NCBI RefSeq assembly: GCF_018374135.1
Contig: NZ_JAHAFS010000002.1
Span: forward strand, 105,716-169,715
Source of the DNA: Campylobacter gracilis
GTDB lineage: Bacteria > Campylobacterota > Campylobacteria > Campylobacterales > Campylobacteraceae
Direction: 5' to 3'
Length of the DNA stretch: 64,000 bases
This document shows, one piece after another, positions 10,071 through 18,557 of this stretch. How positions within the stretch are numbered: the stretch's first letter is position 1; the number at the start of each line of letters is the position of its first letter. The position numbers and the translations under genes are program-made. The notes below the pieces were generated by a model. The model saw only the letters and a list, made by a program, of their open reading frames with translations, did no database searches and was not told where the DNA came from.

Positions 10071-13000
10071 TTATTTTCTTTCATTTACTCTAAAATTTGC
10101 TTTAGCGAAATTTGCATTTTCATCCAAGCAGCCAAGCTCGAAATCCCCTGCGCCGAGGTTAAGCGTAAAAGCCTCGCCGTTAGTGCGCGCAAAATATTCT
10201 CCCGTTTTAACTTTAGAATTTGCAGGCGCTAGGCTTTGCGTAGTAAAATCTCGTGCCGTGAAATTTTGCTGCGAGGAATTTCGATCCGCGAAATTTTTCG
10301 CTGTGAAATTTTGAGCCTCCAAATTCTGCTCTGCAGAATTTTGCAAGATAGAATTCTGCGACATCAAATTCTGTGTAGCTGGATTTTTAGTTATAAAATT
10401 CCATCCCGCAGAATTTTGCTTCGTAAGATTTTGTGATTTTAAATTCTGTGGCGCTGAATTTTCTCGCATAGAATTTTGTGCTGTAGAATTCTGTTCTGCA
10501 AAATTTTGCTGTACTAAATTCCGCTTTAAATTATCTTGCTGCGCCGCGCTAGAATGCTTGGAATCCAAATCCGCGGAATTCTCCCCCGTAAACGCAGTGG
10601 AATTTAGCGCTATAAACTCCCGCGAACCGCCGCTTAGCCTGATATATACCCGCTCGCCGAAAACCGCCGTGCACTGCACCTTTAGCCGCAAAAAGCCGTC
10701 CGCGCCGGTCTCGTAGGTTTTGGCATTGATGTCGTTTAGCACGGGCTTTACGGCGGCAAATTTAGCCGCACACCTTCCTGCGCGTACCTTTTGCGGATCG
10801 ACCAGCCCGTGTTTTAGCAGATAAAAAAGCTCGCTCGTGCCGTAAATTTCGCACTCCTCGTTGGGCTCAACCCCATCTATAGTAAGATCATCGGCACTTT
10901 GCGCACACTCCTTTTCGCGGTACGCGTCGGTGCATACCCGCCGCAAGCTCACGCCCGCGGGACGCGCAAACTCCACTTCGCCTAGCATGCCCGATTTATC
11001 GAGGAAGGCAAACATATTAAACGCCACTTTTGCGGCACTTACGCCGCCGCTAAGATCCCTGGTCTTGGAGCCGTCGAAGTTGCCGAGCCACACGCCGAGG
11101 GTAAATTTCGGCGTCAGAGCGACGGTGTAGAGATCGCGCGCATCGGCGCTCGTGCCAGTTTTAAACATCATAGGCGGCGCATTTAGGGTGTTTTGCCACA
11201 CCGAGCCTAGGTAGGAGCGCGGCGCGTTTCTTAGCATCTGCGTTACGATGTAGACGCTCTGTGGGGTTAAAATTTTAGCATCGTCGCCGATCTTTGCGCC
11301 CGCTATTTCGAGCTTTCGTAGCTTTCCGCCATTTGCAAATGCACTGTAAAGGCGAGTAAGATCCATTAGGCTCATCGAAATGCTTCCCAGAGCGATACCT
11401 GCGCCGTAATAATCCTTGCTAAACTCCGTCAGATGCACATTTGATAGCATCTCATACAGCCCGTCGCCCTCAAGCATCAAATTTAGCTTCACCGCAGGGA
11501 TATTCAGGCTAAGGCTTAGCGCGTCCGTCGCACTCACCGCGCCCATGAAGCCTTGGTTGTAGTTACGCGGCACGTAGCCCGCGAAGATTATCGGCGCGTC
11601 GATCAGCTTTTTTGAAGGGGTGATGAGCCCGTGCTGCAGGGCCTTAGCGTAGATGAAGGGCTTTAGCGTAGAGCCTACATTTTTTTGCGAGCGCACGCCG
11701 TCGTTTTGCCCCTCATTGGCACTAAAATCGTGGCTGCCGACATAGGCGATCACGCTCATGCTTTCGTTGTCGATCAGTACCGCAGCGCCATTTCTAACGC
11801 CCTTATCGCGCAGAGAGAGAATCTCGCTTTTTAAAAAGCCCTCAAGCGCGATCTGGGTTTTTAGATCTAAATTTGAATAAATTTTACCCTCGCTTAGGCG
11901 CACAAGCTCCTGCGCTCGCGCAGTTTGCTCCTGAGGCTGCGCGCCCCCTTTAAAGTTTTCGAAATCTTCCTGCGTCTTGGCGTTCGGATCGGAATTTATC
12001 TGCACCTGGGCGGCTAAAGCGAAATTTTGCGGCACCTTGGCGTTGGGAGCGGAATTCGCCTGCGATTCGGCGCTTGCAGCAGAAGCCGTCTGCATTTTGG
12101 CATCCGAAGCGGAATCTGTCTGAGCATTAGCGTTCGACGAAGCGAAATCCGTCTGCGCCCTAGTGTCCGAAGCGTAATTTATTTGCGTAATAAAATTTAC
12201 ACGCAACCGCTCGCCAGAGCTTGTATCTGCGCTAAAATTTTGCGGCAAACGCGCGGTATCTTGCCGATTGTTTAAATTTAGATCTTGCGAATTTTGCGGC
12301 TCTTGGTGCGGATGTGCGGCACCTATGGCATTCTGCCGCTTGTTTAAATTTATATCCGCACTCGGATTTTGCGGCGAATACTCGGTTTGCGATTTATTTG
12401 AATTTGTATCTGCGCTAAAATTTTGCGGCAAACGCTCAGCATCTCGTTGCTCGTTTAAATTTAGATTTTGTGGCGAATGCGCGGCATTAATTAAATCTTG
12501 CCTCTCATCCAAATTTGCGCCCTCTCGTTCATTTTGTTTTACGCTTTTTGATTCATTCGGTTTTGCGCCTGCCTGTGACTCTGCGACTTCGCGCTCGTTT
12601 AAATTTAAGCTCGTTTGTTCGCTTAAATTTAAACTCTTCGGCGCATTAGTTTTAAAATCCGCCTCTTTGGGATTTATTTCTTTCACATCCACTCCCGCCT
12701 GCGTGTTTGCGACGCTTGATAAATTCGTCCCAACCTTCGCCGTAGCCGTAAAATTTGTTTCGGCACTAGCCGCGTCCGAAAAATTTGACTCTGCTGCCGC
12801 GGCTCTGTACGCAGACGAGCCTGCTTGCCCCGCTGCTCCGCCAGGCGCTCCGTTAGAATCAAAATTTTGAGTGAAATTTACGTAATCTTTGGCGGTAAAA
12901 TTTTGCATTTTATAATTGCTAAACGCTAGCAGCGCATAATGCGGCGCGTAATTGGGCGCTGCATAGCGTCTGGGCGAAAACGGCTCTGCGATGGCGCGCT

Positions 13001-13727
13001 CGTACTCGCTTTGCGAGATCACGCCGCCCTGCCGCAGCTGCGAAATTAGGCGGTTTTTAAGCGCGTTGATGTTTGATCTGCGGTCTAGGCGGTTTTTGTT
13101 CGGGTTTTTTGGGATCACGCTAAGAAGCGCGATTTGAGCGTTGCTAAGCTCGCGCAGGTCCTTTTTGAAGTAAAAATACGCCGCGGTTTTGACCCCTTCG
13201 ATGTTGCCGCCGTACGGAGCGAGGTTGAAATACATCCCCAAAATTTCATCCTTGCTGAAGTGCCACTCCAGCTGAAAGGCGTTGAAAATTTCGATGATTT
13301 TGTTTTTGTAACTGCGCTGTTTGGGGCGCATCATACGCGCGACCTGCATCGTAATCGTCGAAGCTCCGACGCGCTCGACGTTGCCCTCGCTTTTTTTAGT
13401 AAAATTTTGCGTAAAATTATACGTAGCCGCGCGCAGGATTGAGGCTGGATTGACGCCGAAATGGTAGTAAAAATACCGATCTTCAAAGTAGATTGCGCTT
13501 TGTTTCAGCCGCGGCGGTATCTCGTCTGCGGCTGCGTAGAAGCGCCAAATTTGATCGTCGCTGATCTGCATATTTAAAATTTCGCCGTTTCGGTCATATA
13601 AAATTCTACTCTTCTGCTTATTTAGCATATCCAAATTTAGCGGATAAAGCGCGTCCAAGATCAAAAACATGGCGAATGCAGATGCGCAAAATAGCGCGAT
13701 TTTTAACGTAAATTTTAGAAATTTCAT
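10071..13727 (-). CDS. pbpC: Penicillin-binding protein 1C with two large low-complexity insertions
   Basis: Class A PBP combining a glycosyltransferase 51 domain (EDRYFYYHFG and GASTITMQVARM) with a transpeptidase domain (STLK active-site serine, SLN, KTGTS) and a C-terminal PBP1C-type domain, anchored by an N-terminal membrane helix. PBP1C proteins are usually about 770 residues; this one has 1218. The excess is two insertions: about residues 280-607, rich in Asn, Gln, Ala and Ser with decapeptide repeats, and about 1042-1174, an exact pentapeptide repeat N[FSL]xx[QKR]. Without these the length would be about 760. All catalytic motifs remain, so the protein is probably active with disordered loops. 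No ribosome-binding site precedes the ATG; a TATAAT ends seven bases upstream, so the mRNA may be leaderless. It is followed by the alpha-2-macroglobulin gene. Confidence 0.92.
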   Translation of the reverse strand: MKFLKFTLKIALFCASAFAMFLILDALYPLNLDMLNKQKSRILYDRNGEILNMQISDDQIWRFYAAADEIPPRLKQSAIYFEDRYFYYHFGVNPASILRAATYNFTQNFTKKSEGNVERVGASTITMQVARMMRPKQRSYKNKIIEIFNAFQLEWHFSKDEILGMYFNLAPYGGNIEGVKTAAYFYFKKDLRELSNAQIALLSVIPKNPNKNRLDRRSNINALKNRLISQLRQGGVISQSEYERAIAEPFSPRRYAAPNYAPHYALLAFSNYKMQNFTAKDYVNFTQNFDSNGAPGGAAGQAGSSAYRAAAAESNFSDAASAETNFTATAKVGTNLSSVANTQAGVDVKEINPKEADFKTNAPKSLNLSEQTSLNLNEREVAESQAGAKPNESKSVKQNEREGANLDERQDLINAAHSPQNLNLNEQRDAERLPQNFSADTNSNKSQTEYSPQNPSADINLNKRQNAIGAAHPHQEPQNSQDLNLNNRQDTARLPQNFSADTSSGERLRVNFITQINYASDTRAQTDFASSNANAQTDSASDAKMQTASAASAESQANSAPNAKVPQNFALAAQVQINSDPNAKTQEDFENFKGGAQPQEQTARAQELVRLSEGKIYSNLDLKTQIALEGFLKSEILSLRDKGVRNGAAVLIDNESMSVIAYVGSHDFSANEGQNDGVRSQKNVGSTLKPFIYAKALQHGLITPSKKLIDAPIIFAGYVPRNYNQGFMGAVSATDALSLSLNIPAVKLNLMLEGDGLYEMLSNVHLTEFSKDYYGAGIALGSISMSLMDLTRLYSAFANGGKLRKLEIAGAKIGDDAKILTPQSVYIVTQMLRNAPRSYLGSVWQNTLNAPPMMFKTGTSADARDLYTVALTPKFTLGVWLGNFDGSKTRDLSGGVSAAKVAFNMFAFLDKSGMLGEVEFARPAGVSLRRVCTDAYREKECAQSADDLTIDGVEPNEECEIYGTSELFYLLKHGLVDPQKVRAGRCAAKFAAVKPVLNDINAKTYETGADGFLRLKVQCTAVFGERVYIRLSGGSREFIALNSTAFTGENSADLDSKHSSAAQQDNLKRNLVQQNFAEQNSTAQNSMRENSAPQNLKSQNLTKQNSAGWNFITKNPATQNLMSQNSILQNSAEQNLEAQNFTAKNFADRNSSQQNFTARDFTTQSLAPANSKVKTGEYFARTNGEAFTLNLGAGDFELGCLDENANFAKANFRVNERK
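10216..10521. repeat. 15-bp tandem array carrying RAATTY, inside pbpC
   Basis: From 10261 to 10521 the hexamer RAATTY recurs at exact 15-base steps: 10261, 10276, 10291, 10306, 10321, 10336, 10351, 10366, 10396, 10411, 10441, 10456, 10471, 10486, 10501 and 10516. The two missing grid points, 10381 (GGATTT) and 10426 (AGATTT), differ by one base at the same position. The grid extends back to 10216 (GAATTT). Most units continue as RAATTYTGY plus six variable bases. On the coding strand the motif is always in the phase xxR-AAT-TYx, giving the pentapeptide N[FSL]xx[QKR]. Confidence 0.93.
11940..12890. repeat. Degenerate repeat region (insertion 1) inside pbpC
   Basis: This segment encodes the first disordered insertion. 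It contains about five consecutive ten-residue units (such as NAQTDSASDA, KMQTASAASA, ESQANSAPNA, QVQINSDPNA), encoded at about 12000-12150. It also holds a 183-base imperfect duplication: the segment starting TTGTATCTGCGCTAAAATTT at 12221 returns at 12404. Many RAATTY or near-RAATTY words are embedded (for example AAATTT in TTTAAATTTA), again mostly read as Asn-Leu, Asn-Phe or Asn-Ser. Confidence 0.75.
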
Positions 13728-13733
13728 CGCGCA

Positions 13734-13739
13734 ATTATA
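13734..13739 (-). promoter_or_regulatory. -10 element of pbpC
   Basis: TATAAT on the minus strand, ending seven bases before the pbpC ATG. With normal spacing, transcription would start at or next to the start codon, and there is no Shine-Dalgarno sequence in between. Confidence 0.55.
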
Positions 13740-13764
13740 TCAAAGAATTTTAATGATTTTAGGC

Positions 13765-13770
13765 TATAAT
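13765..13770 (+). promoter_or_regulatory. -10 element of the UvrD-like helicase gene
   Basis: GGCTATAATGG contains a consensus TATAAT 26 bases upstream of the chosen TTG start. It lies back to back with the pbpC promoter, so the 68-base gap is a compact divergent promoter region. Confidence 0.6.
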
Positions 13771-13795
13771 GGCGCCTTTTTGCAAAGGAATAATC

Positions 13796-15823
13796 TTGGA
13801 CGCTCTAGCTAAGCTAAACACCGAACAATACGCCGCCGCAACCGCTCCTGCGGGGCACAATCTAGTAATCGCAAGCGCAGGCACGGGCAAAACCAGCACC
13901 ATCGTCGCGCGGATTGCTCATCTACTAAATCTCGGCACGAGCCCTAGAAAAATTTTGCTTCTTACTTTTACGAACAAGGCCGCGAGCGAGATGATAGCGC
14001 GCTTGCAGCGGCATTTTGATAAAAAAATCACCTCCGCAATCGTCGCGGGCACCTTTCACGCCGTATCCTACGCCCTACTTCGCGAGCTGGGCAAAGGCGT
14101 GATCCTAAAGCAGCCCGCCGAGCTAAAGACGCTGCTAAAAAGCCTCGTAGAAAGGCGTAAATTTTATCACGTAAGCGACGCACGCCCCTACGGCGGGGCG
14201 TATCTTTACGACGTGTACTCACTGTATCAAAACAAGGAGATGAGCGCGGATTTTGCGACGTGGTTTAGCGAAAACTACGAAGATCAGGCGGAATTTGCCG
14301 AAATTTACGCAGATATTTTGCGCGAGTTTGAAGAGGAAAAGGCAAAATTTAACTACGCAGATTTCAACGACGTATTGCTAAAGATGCGCCGTGAGCTGCA
14401 AAAGGGCGCGCCGCTGCGATTTGATGAAATTTTAGTGGACGAGTATCAGGACACAAACTCGCTGCAAGGAAGCCTCATCGATGCCTTTGCGACGAAAAGC
14501 CTTTTTTGCGTCGGCGATTTCGATCAGAGCATCTATGCTTTCAACGGCGCAAACATCGACATCATCGGCAGCTTCGGCAAGCGCTTTGCGGACGCTAAAA
14601 TTTACGCGCTGAATATCAACTATCGCTCAAGCTCGGCGATTTTGGCGCTTGCAAACCGCGTCATCGCGAACAATCCGCGCCTTTACGAAAAGAAGCTGAT
14701 CGTGGGCCGCGAGGGAAAATTTAGCGCGCCTAGGCTGCATGTTTACGACGATACGGCGGCGCAATACGCCCACGTAGCCGCACAGATCGCGCAAAGCAGC
14801 ACTCCGCGCGAAAAGATCGCCGTCATCTTCCGCAACAACTCCAGCGCCGACGGCGTCGAAGTAGCGCTTAAGGAGCTCGGCATCGGTGCGAAGCGAAAAG
14901 GCGGCGTGAGCTTTTTTGAAAGCCGCGAGATCAAGGCCTTTACGGACATCTTCGCGATGATAATAAACCCAAAAGATATGATGGCCTTTATAAGCACGTG
15001 CGAATACGCAAGAGGTGTCGGCAGCGCGCTAAGCAAGGAGCTTTTCGACGCGTTAATCGCGCTTGGGCACGGAAGCATTCACGCAGGTCTTTTGCGCCCC
15101 GACGAGAGCGTTAAAATTTTTGAAAAAAAGAGGAAAAACTATCAGCTCGGACTTTTTGACGATGTGGATATTATCGGCTCGGTATCGCGCTTTGAAGCTT
15201 TGGAATTTGACGAGTTTTTTCGCTCGCATCCGGTGCTAAAACATAATAAAATCACCGAGGGCGGCGCCGTATTTTTGCACGAAATTTATAAAATTTTTAA
15301 AAAAAGTGGCTCAGTTGCGAGGTCTGCTACGCTAATCTCGCAGATCAAAAACTCGCGTCTTTTCGCGCTTGTGGCGGATTTCATCACGACAAAACGCGCG
15401 ACGCTAAAAAACGGTAAGATAGACGATGAGCGCAAAAAGGATGAGATCTCCCGCATCTACGATAAATGCGGCATTTTAGAGCAGATCGCCGGCAAATACG
15501 CGGATCCGCAGAGCTTTTATAATTTCATAACTCTGGGCGCAAAGGAGATGAGCGAGGGCGAGGGGGTGAATCTGCTCAGCGTGCACGCAAGCAAGGGGCT
15601 TGAGTTTTGCAGCGTCTATCTCATCGATCTGGCGCAAAATCGCTTCCCGAACCTCAAACTAATGGCGATGGGCGGCAGCCTAGAGGAGGAGCGGCGGCTC
15701 TTTTACGTGGCGGTTACCAGAGCGCGCGACGAGCTGGTGCTAAGCTACGCGAAATTTGATAAGATCAGAAAAGTTAGCTACGAGCCGAGCTGCTTTTTAA
15801 GGGAAGCGGGGCTGGTGAAATAA
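13796..15823 (+). CDS. UvrD/Rep/PcrA-family ATP-dependent DNA helicase
   Basis: Superfamily 1A 3'-5' DNA helicase, cytoplasmic, expected in DNA repair or replication restart. Visible motifs are Walker A ASAGTGKTSTI, Walker B DEYQDTN, motif III GDFDQSIYAFNGA, NYRSS, motif V SVHASKGLEF and motif VI RRLFYVAVTRAR. At about 675 residues it is of normal length. The start is TTG at 13796 because AAAGGA (13784-13789) lies six bases upstream; the ATG at 13769 overlaps the -10 box and would precede the transcription start. Whether it is the orthologue of UvrD or of Rep cannot be decided from motifs alone. Confidence 0.92.
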   Translation: MDALAKLNTEQYAAATAPAGHNLVIASAGTGKTSTIVARIAHLLNLGTSPRKILLLTFTNKAASEMIARLQRHFDKKITSAIVAGTFHAVSYALLRELGKGVILKQPAELKTLLKSLVERRKFYHVSDARPYGGAYLYDVYSLYQNKEMSADFATWFSENYEDQAEFAEIYADILREFEEEKAKFNYADFNDVLLKMRRELQKGAPLRFDEILVDEYQDTNSLQGSLIDAFATKSLFCVGDFDQSIYAFNGANIDIIGSFGKRFADAKIYALNINYRSSSAILALANRVIANNPRLYEKKLIVGREGKFSAPRLHVYDDTAAQYAHVAAQIAQSSTPREKIAVIFRNNSSADGVEVALKELGIGAKRKGGVSFFESREIKAFTDIFAMIINPKDMMAFISTCEYARGVGSALSKELFDALIALGHGSIHAGLLRPDESVKIFEKKRKNYQLGLFDDVDIIGSVSRFEALEFDEFFRSHPVLKHNKITEGGAVFLHEIYKIFKKSGSVARSATLISQIKNSRLFALVADFITTKRATLKNGKIDDERKKDEISRIYDKCGILEQIAGKYADPQSFYNFITLGAKEMSEGEGVNLLSVHASKGLEFCSVYLIDLAQNRFPNLKLMAMGGSLEEERRLFYVAVTRARDELVLSYAKFDKIRKVSYEPSCFLREAGLVK

Positions 15824-16389
15824 GCGAAATTTGCTCGCTAAATTTTGAAATTTCATTTTAGCGCGGGCGGATCGTTTGGGTAAGAATTTTATTCCTCGCG
15901 TACGCCTGACGCGCCGCCCTGCTTCTTTATCGGATTGTTATGATAAGAATTTTGCCGTGTGATTTGTAAATTTTACGATTTGTAAATTTTGCAGTGCGGA
16001 CGTTGTGCGATATTTTACAGAGGACTAAAATTTGAAATTTTGATTATGCTCCGCCGCCGTATTTTATACATCGCGGAGCTCAAATTTTATTTAATAAATT
16101 CCAAAATGCCATAAATTCTACGACGAGTTAAAATTTTAAAGCGCATTAAATTTACGGCGCTGCGAAATTTAAAATTTCACTACGTATTGCGCGCGCTGTA
16201 AAGAATACGCGCCCTACCGAATTTATTGGTGTGACGGAATTCCGCGCCGCCGCGGCCCACATATTTGTTAAATAGATTTCGCGTCGCGTAAAATTCCATT
16301 GCCGGTAAAGTTTGCTGCCGATCAATTTATACCTCATAAAATGCTGTCCGCGCAAATTTAACGCAGCCAAAAGTCCTTCGCCGCGTAAT
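15824..16389. other. Spacer between helicase gene and upp, with candidate terminator
   Basis: 566 bases between convergent genes with no supportable gene. A hairpin with arms CGCTAAA (15836-15842) and TTTAGCG (15857-15863) enclosing the palindrome TGAAATTTCA lies 13 bases after the helicase stop and may end its transcript. The rest is AAATTT-rich spacer. Confidence 0.5.
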
Positions 16390-17058
16390 TCACATCGTAT
16401 TAAACACCCTATCTCCTGCGTCTCCGAGACCCGGCACAATATATTTTTGCTCGTTTAATCTCTCGTCGATCGCCGCGGTAAAAACCTCGACCTGCGGGTA
16501 GATCTCGCTAAATCTATGAAGCCCCTCGGGCGCTGCGATGATGGAGATAAATTTGATCTTTTTGACGCCGTTTTTCAGCAGAAATTTCACCGCATCGATC
16601 GCCGTACCGCCAGTCGCAAACATCGGATCGATGATGATTGCGGTGCGCTCTGCGGCATCGGCGGGCAGCTTGGCGTAAAAAAACTCCGCCTGCGCGGTCT
16701 TTTCGTCGCGCTGAAACCCCAGAAATCCAACGCTAGCATCGGGTATAAGCTTAAATACGCTATCCAGCATCCCCAGAGCGGCGCGCAAAATCGGGCAGAT
16801 CATGATCTTTGTGGCGAGCTTATACGCGCTGGTCTGCGCCACAGGCGTGTGCACGCTCACCTCGCGTAGCGCTAGATCGCGCGTCGCCTCAAACATCATC
16901 AGGTAGCTGATCTCGTCGACGAGCATGCGAAACTGAAACGGATCGGTCTCTCGATCGCGCAGGATCGTGAGCTTATGCTCGATCAGCGGGTGCTTGATTA
17001 GCTTAACGTTAGGCAGCTCGCACGCGGTTTGGTGCGTACATTTTTGGCTTTGGCTCAT
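16390..17058 (-). CDS. upp: Uracil phosphoribosyltransferase
   Basis: Pyrimidine salvage enzyme: uracil plus PRPP to UMP, cytoplasmic. The PRPP-binding loop appears as IIIDPMFATGGTAID (family form DPMLATGGS), and the C-terminal uracil-binding region IVPGLGDAGDRVFNT is intact. Length 222 is slightly over the usual ~208 because of a short N-terminal extension with two cysteines. AAGGAGAG precedes the ATG by a normal distance. It stands alone, followed by 330 or more bases of spacer and preceded by another long spacer. Confidence 0.96.
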   Translation of the reverse strand: MSQSQKCTHQTACELPNVKLIKHPLIEHKLTILRDRETDPFQFRMLVDEISYLMMFEATRDLALREVSVHTPVAQTSAYKLATKIMICPILRAALGMLDSVFKLIPDASVGFLGFQRDEKTAQAEFFYAKLPADAAERTAIIIDPMFATGGTAIDAVKFLLKNGVKKIKFISIIAAPEGLHRFSEIYPQVEVFTAAIDERLNEQKYIVPGLGDAGDRVFNTM

Positions 17059-17585
17059 TTTCTCTCCTTAAATTTACTAAATTTTGCGCCCTCTTGGGCT
17101 ATTTTAATTATATATTTTGATGCGAACTCCCGCGCCGTGGCGCTAAAATTTTACCGATAACGGCGGCACGACTTTAAATTTATCTCATTTTCGCTCGCAA
17201 TGCGTGCGGTTGCGACGTTTAAATTTAACTCGGCGGCACGCTTTAAATTTAGCGCTTTTATTTTGTCCGCTCGCGTCGCCTTCAATTTAGCCGCTCTTTA
17301 AATACGGCACGCTTTTTAAGGCACCTAGCGTTTTAATACGACGGGTGCTTGCGGCGTAAATTTCATCTGCGAAATTATCGTCTGAGGCGGCTTTAAATTT
17401 ACTTAATGCTCGCACTCGTGAGCTAAATTTTAAAATTCCCCGCTATCTTGCGCGCCGATAAAATTTTAATTTCATAGATGCGGACGCTGTGCAAGCGAGC
17501 TAAATAAACCGAGCGTATCTTTTAAATTTAACTCGCCGCAAGCCGTTAAATTTTAACGTGCCGCGGGCAATCAAATTTAACAGCC
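17059..17585. other. Spacer upstream of upp
   Basis: 527 bases without a supportable gene. It contains repeated short words such as GCACGCTTTAAATTTA and GCACGACTTTAAATTTA separated by GC-rich blocks, typical of the spacers in this window. The upp promoter should lie near 17100, where TATATATTT is present, but I cannot fix it. Confidence 0.5.
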
Positions 17586-18179
17586 CTACTCCTTCACCAC
17601 GCGCAGGAACGAATACACGTCCTGCACCCCGGGCGCGTGCGTCGCGTACCAGATCGCGTGCTTTTCGTGCTCAATGTCGCTCACCACGCCGCTAAATACC
17701 ACGTCGCAGCCTACGATCGCCACGCGCACCGCAGTACCCGAAACGTCGGTATCGGAAAAGAGATTTTTCTTTAAATTTGTAAAAATTTCAAACGAATTGC
17801 ACGGATATTCGGGCTTTTTGACGCGCAGATATGTATGCACGCGCTGCACGCCTTCCGTCTCATGCGCTAAAGCAAGTAGCGGCTCGCGCATCGCTTCGCT
17901 ATCGAGCAGCCCGATGAGATAGACCTCGCCGTAGAAGCACTCGACCTCCAGATCCCAGCTGCTAAGGCCTTTGGTAAATAGAATTTTGCTTTGGATTTTA
18001 GTCTGGATGAGCTTGTCGCTAGCGACCTCGCTCACGCTGCGGCGGTCGCGCGCTACAGAGTAGATATCATATACGCTAAGCGCGTTGCCCGCGGGCGCCA
18101 GCGGAGCCGCACACGAGCTAAAAAGCACCGCGCTCGCGCTCAAAAATACCGCCAAAATCGCTAGAAACAAAACCCTCAA
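17586..18179 (-). CDS. BON-domain lipoprotein
   Basis: 197-residue predicted lipoprotein: a hydrophobic signal followed by the lipobox LFSSC, then two BON (OsmY/nodulation) domains, about residues 52-120 and 125-195, each ending in a V-x-x-V-x-x-F/Y-L-R-V motif (RVHTYLRV, DVYSFLRV). This is the architecture of DolP/YraP-type outer-membrane lipoproteins that help maintain envelope integrity. The start is TTG at 18179 with GGAG five bases upstream. It is a single gene between long spacers. The family is clear; the exact role in this organism is inferred. Confidence 0.85.
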   Translation of the reverse strand: MRVLFLAILAVFLSASAVLFSSCAAPLAPAGNALSVYDIYSVARDRRSVSEVASDKLIQTKIQSKILFTKGLSSWDLEVECFYGEVYLIGLLDSEAMREPLLALAHETEGVQRVHTYLRVKKPEYPCNSFEIFTNLKKNLFSDTDVSGTAVRVAIVGCDVVFSGVVSDIEHEKHAIWYATHAPGVQDVYSFLRVVKE

Positions 18180-18557
18180 ACCCTCTCCAATCTCGTTTAA
18201 TTTCTAATTATCTAAAGCCGCTCGCTAGCTTCACTTTTTTAAATTTAGCCCCGCAGGCGCCATTTTACCGCAATTTGAAATTCTGCTCCGTGAGATTTCA
18301 CCAAAGCCGTATGCTGCAAAATTTTACAATGAAAATTTTAAAATTTACGTTGCAATTCCCACAGCTTACGGAATTCTGTGCTTTCTTCGCTGCGAAATTT
18401 CACGCGCAGTATTCATCGCCATAATTTTACTCGGTTAAATTTTTCATTACAAAATTTGCCGCTGCGAAATTCTACGAGGTAAAATTTCTCGCGGCGAAAT
18501 TCGCCACTGTAAATTTTATATTTCAAAACCCGCGCCCAAAATTCCGCCCGGTCGCGG
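18180..18557. other. Spacer upstream of the BON lipoprotein gene
   Basis: 378 bases with no gene. Its left half carries scattered AAATTT/AAATTC words; its right half includes the 15-base-period array described separately. Confidence 0.55.
18422..18516. repeat. Intergenic 15-bp-period RAATTY array
   Basis: RAATTY hexamers start at 18437, 18452, 18467, 18482 and 18497, exactly 15 bases apart. A one-mismatch word (TAATTT) sits at 18422, the preceding grid point, and a further AAATTT at 18511 is one base off the grid. The DNA is non-coding, so this spacing cannot be explained by protein selection. It matches the period of the array in pbpC. Confidence 0.8.

Noticed and set aside
10216..10521. 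CRISPR array
   Set aside because: The period is 15 bases with a six-base core and the frame is open; CRISPR units are about 60-70 bases with long identical repeats.
10205..10600. Classical pentapeptide-repeat domain in PBP1C
   Set aside because: The units read N[FSL]xx[QKR]; the small residue (Ala or Cys) expected two before the central position is replaced by Gln, Lys or Arg, so a right-handed beta-helix is not supported.
16152..16439. Open frame overlapping the end of upp
   Set aside because: Overlaps a secure gene on the same strand and shows spacer-like composition.
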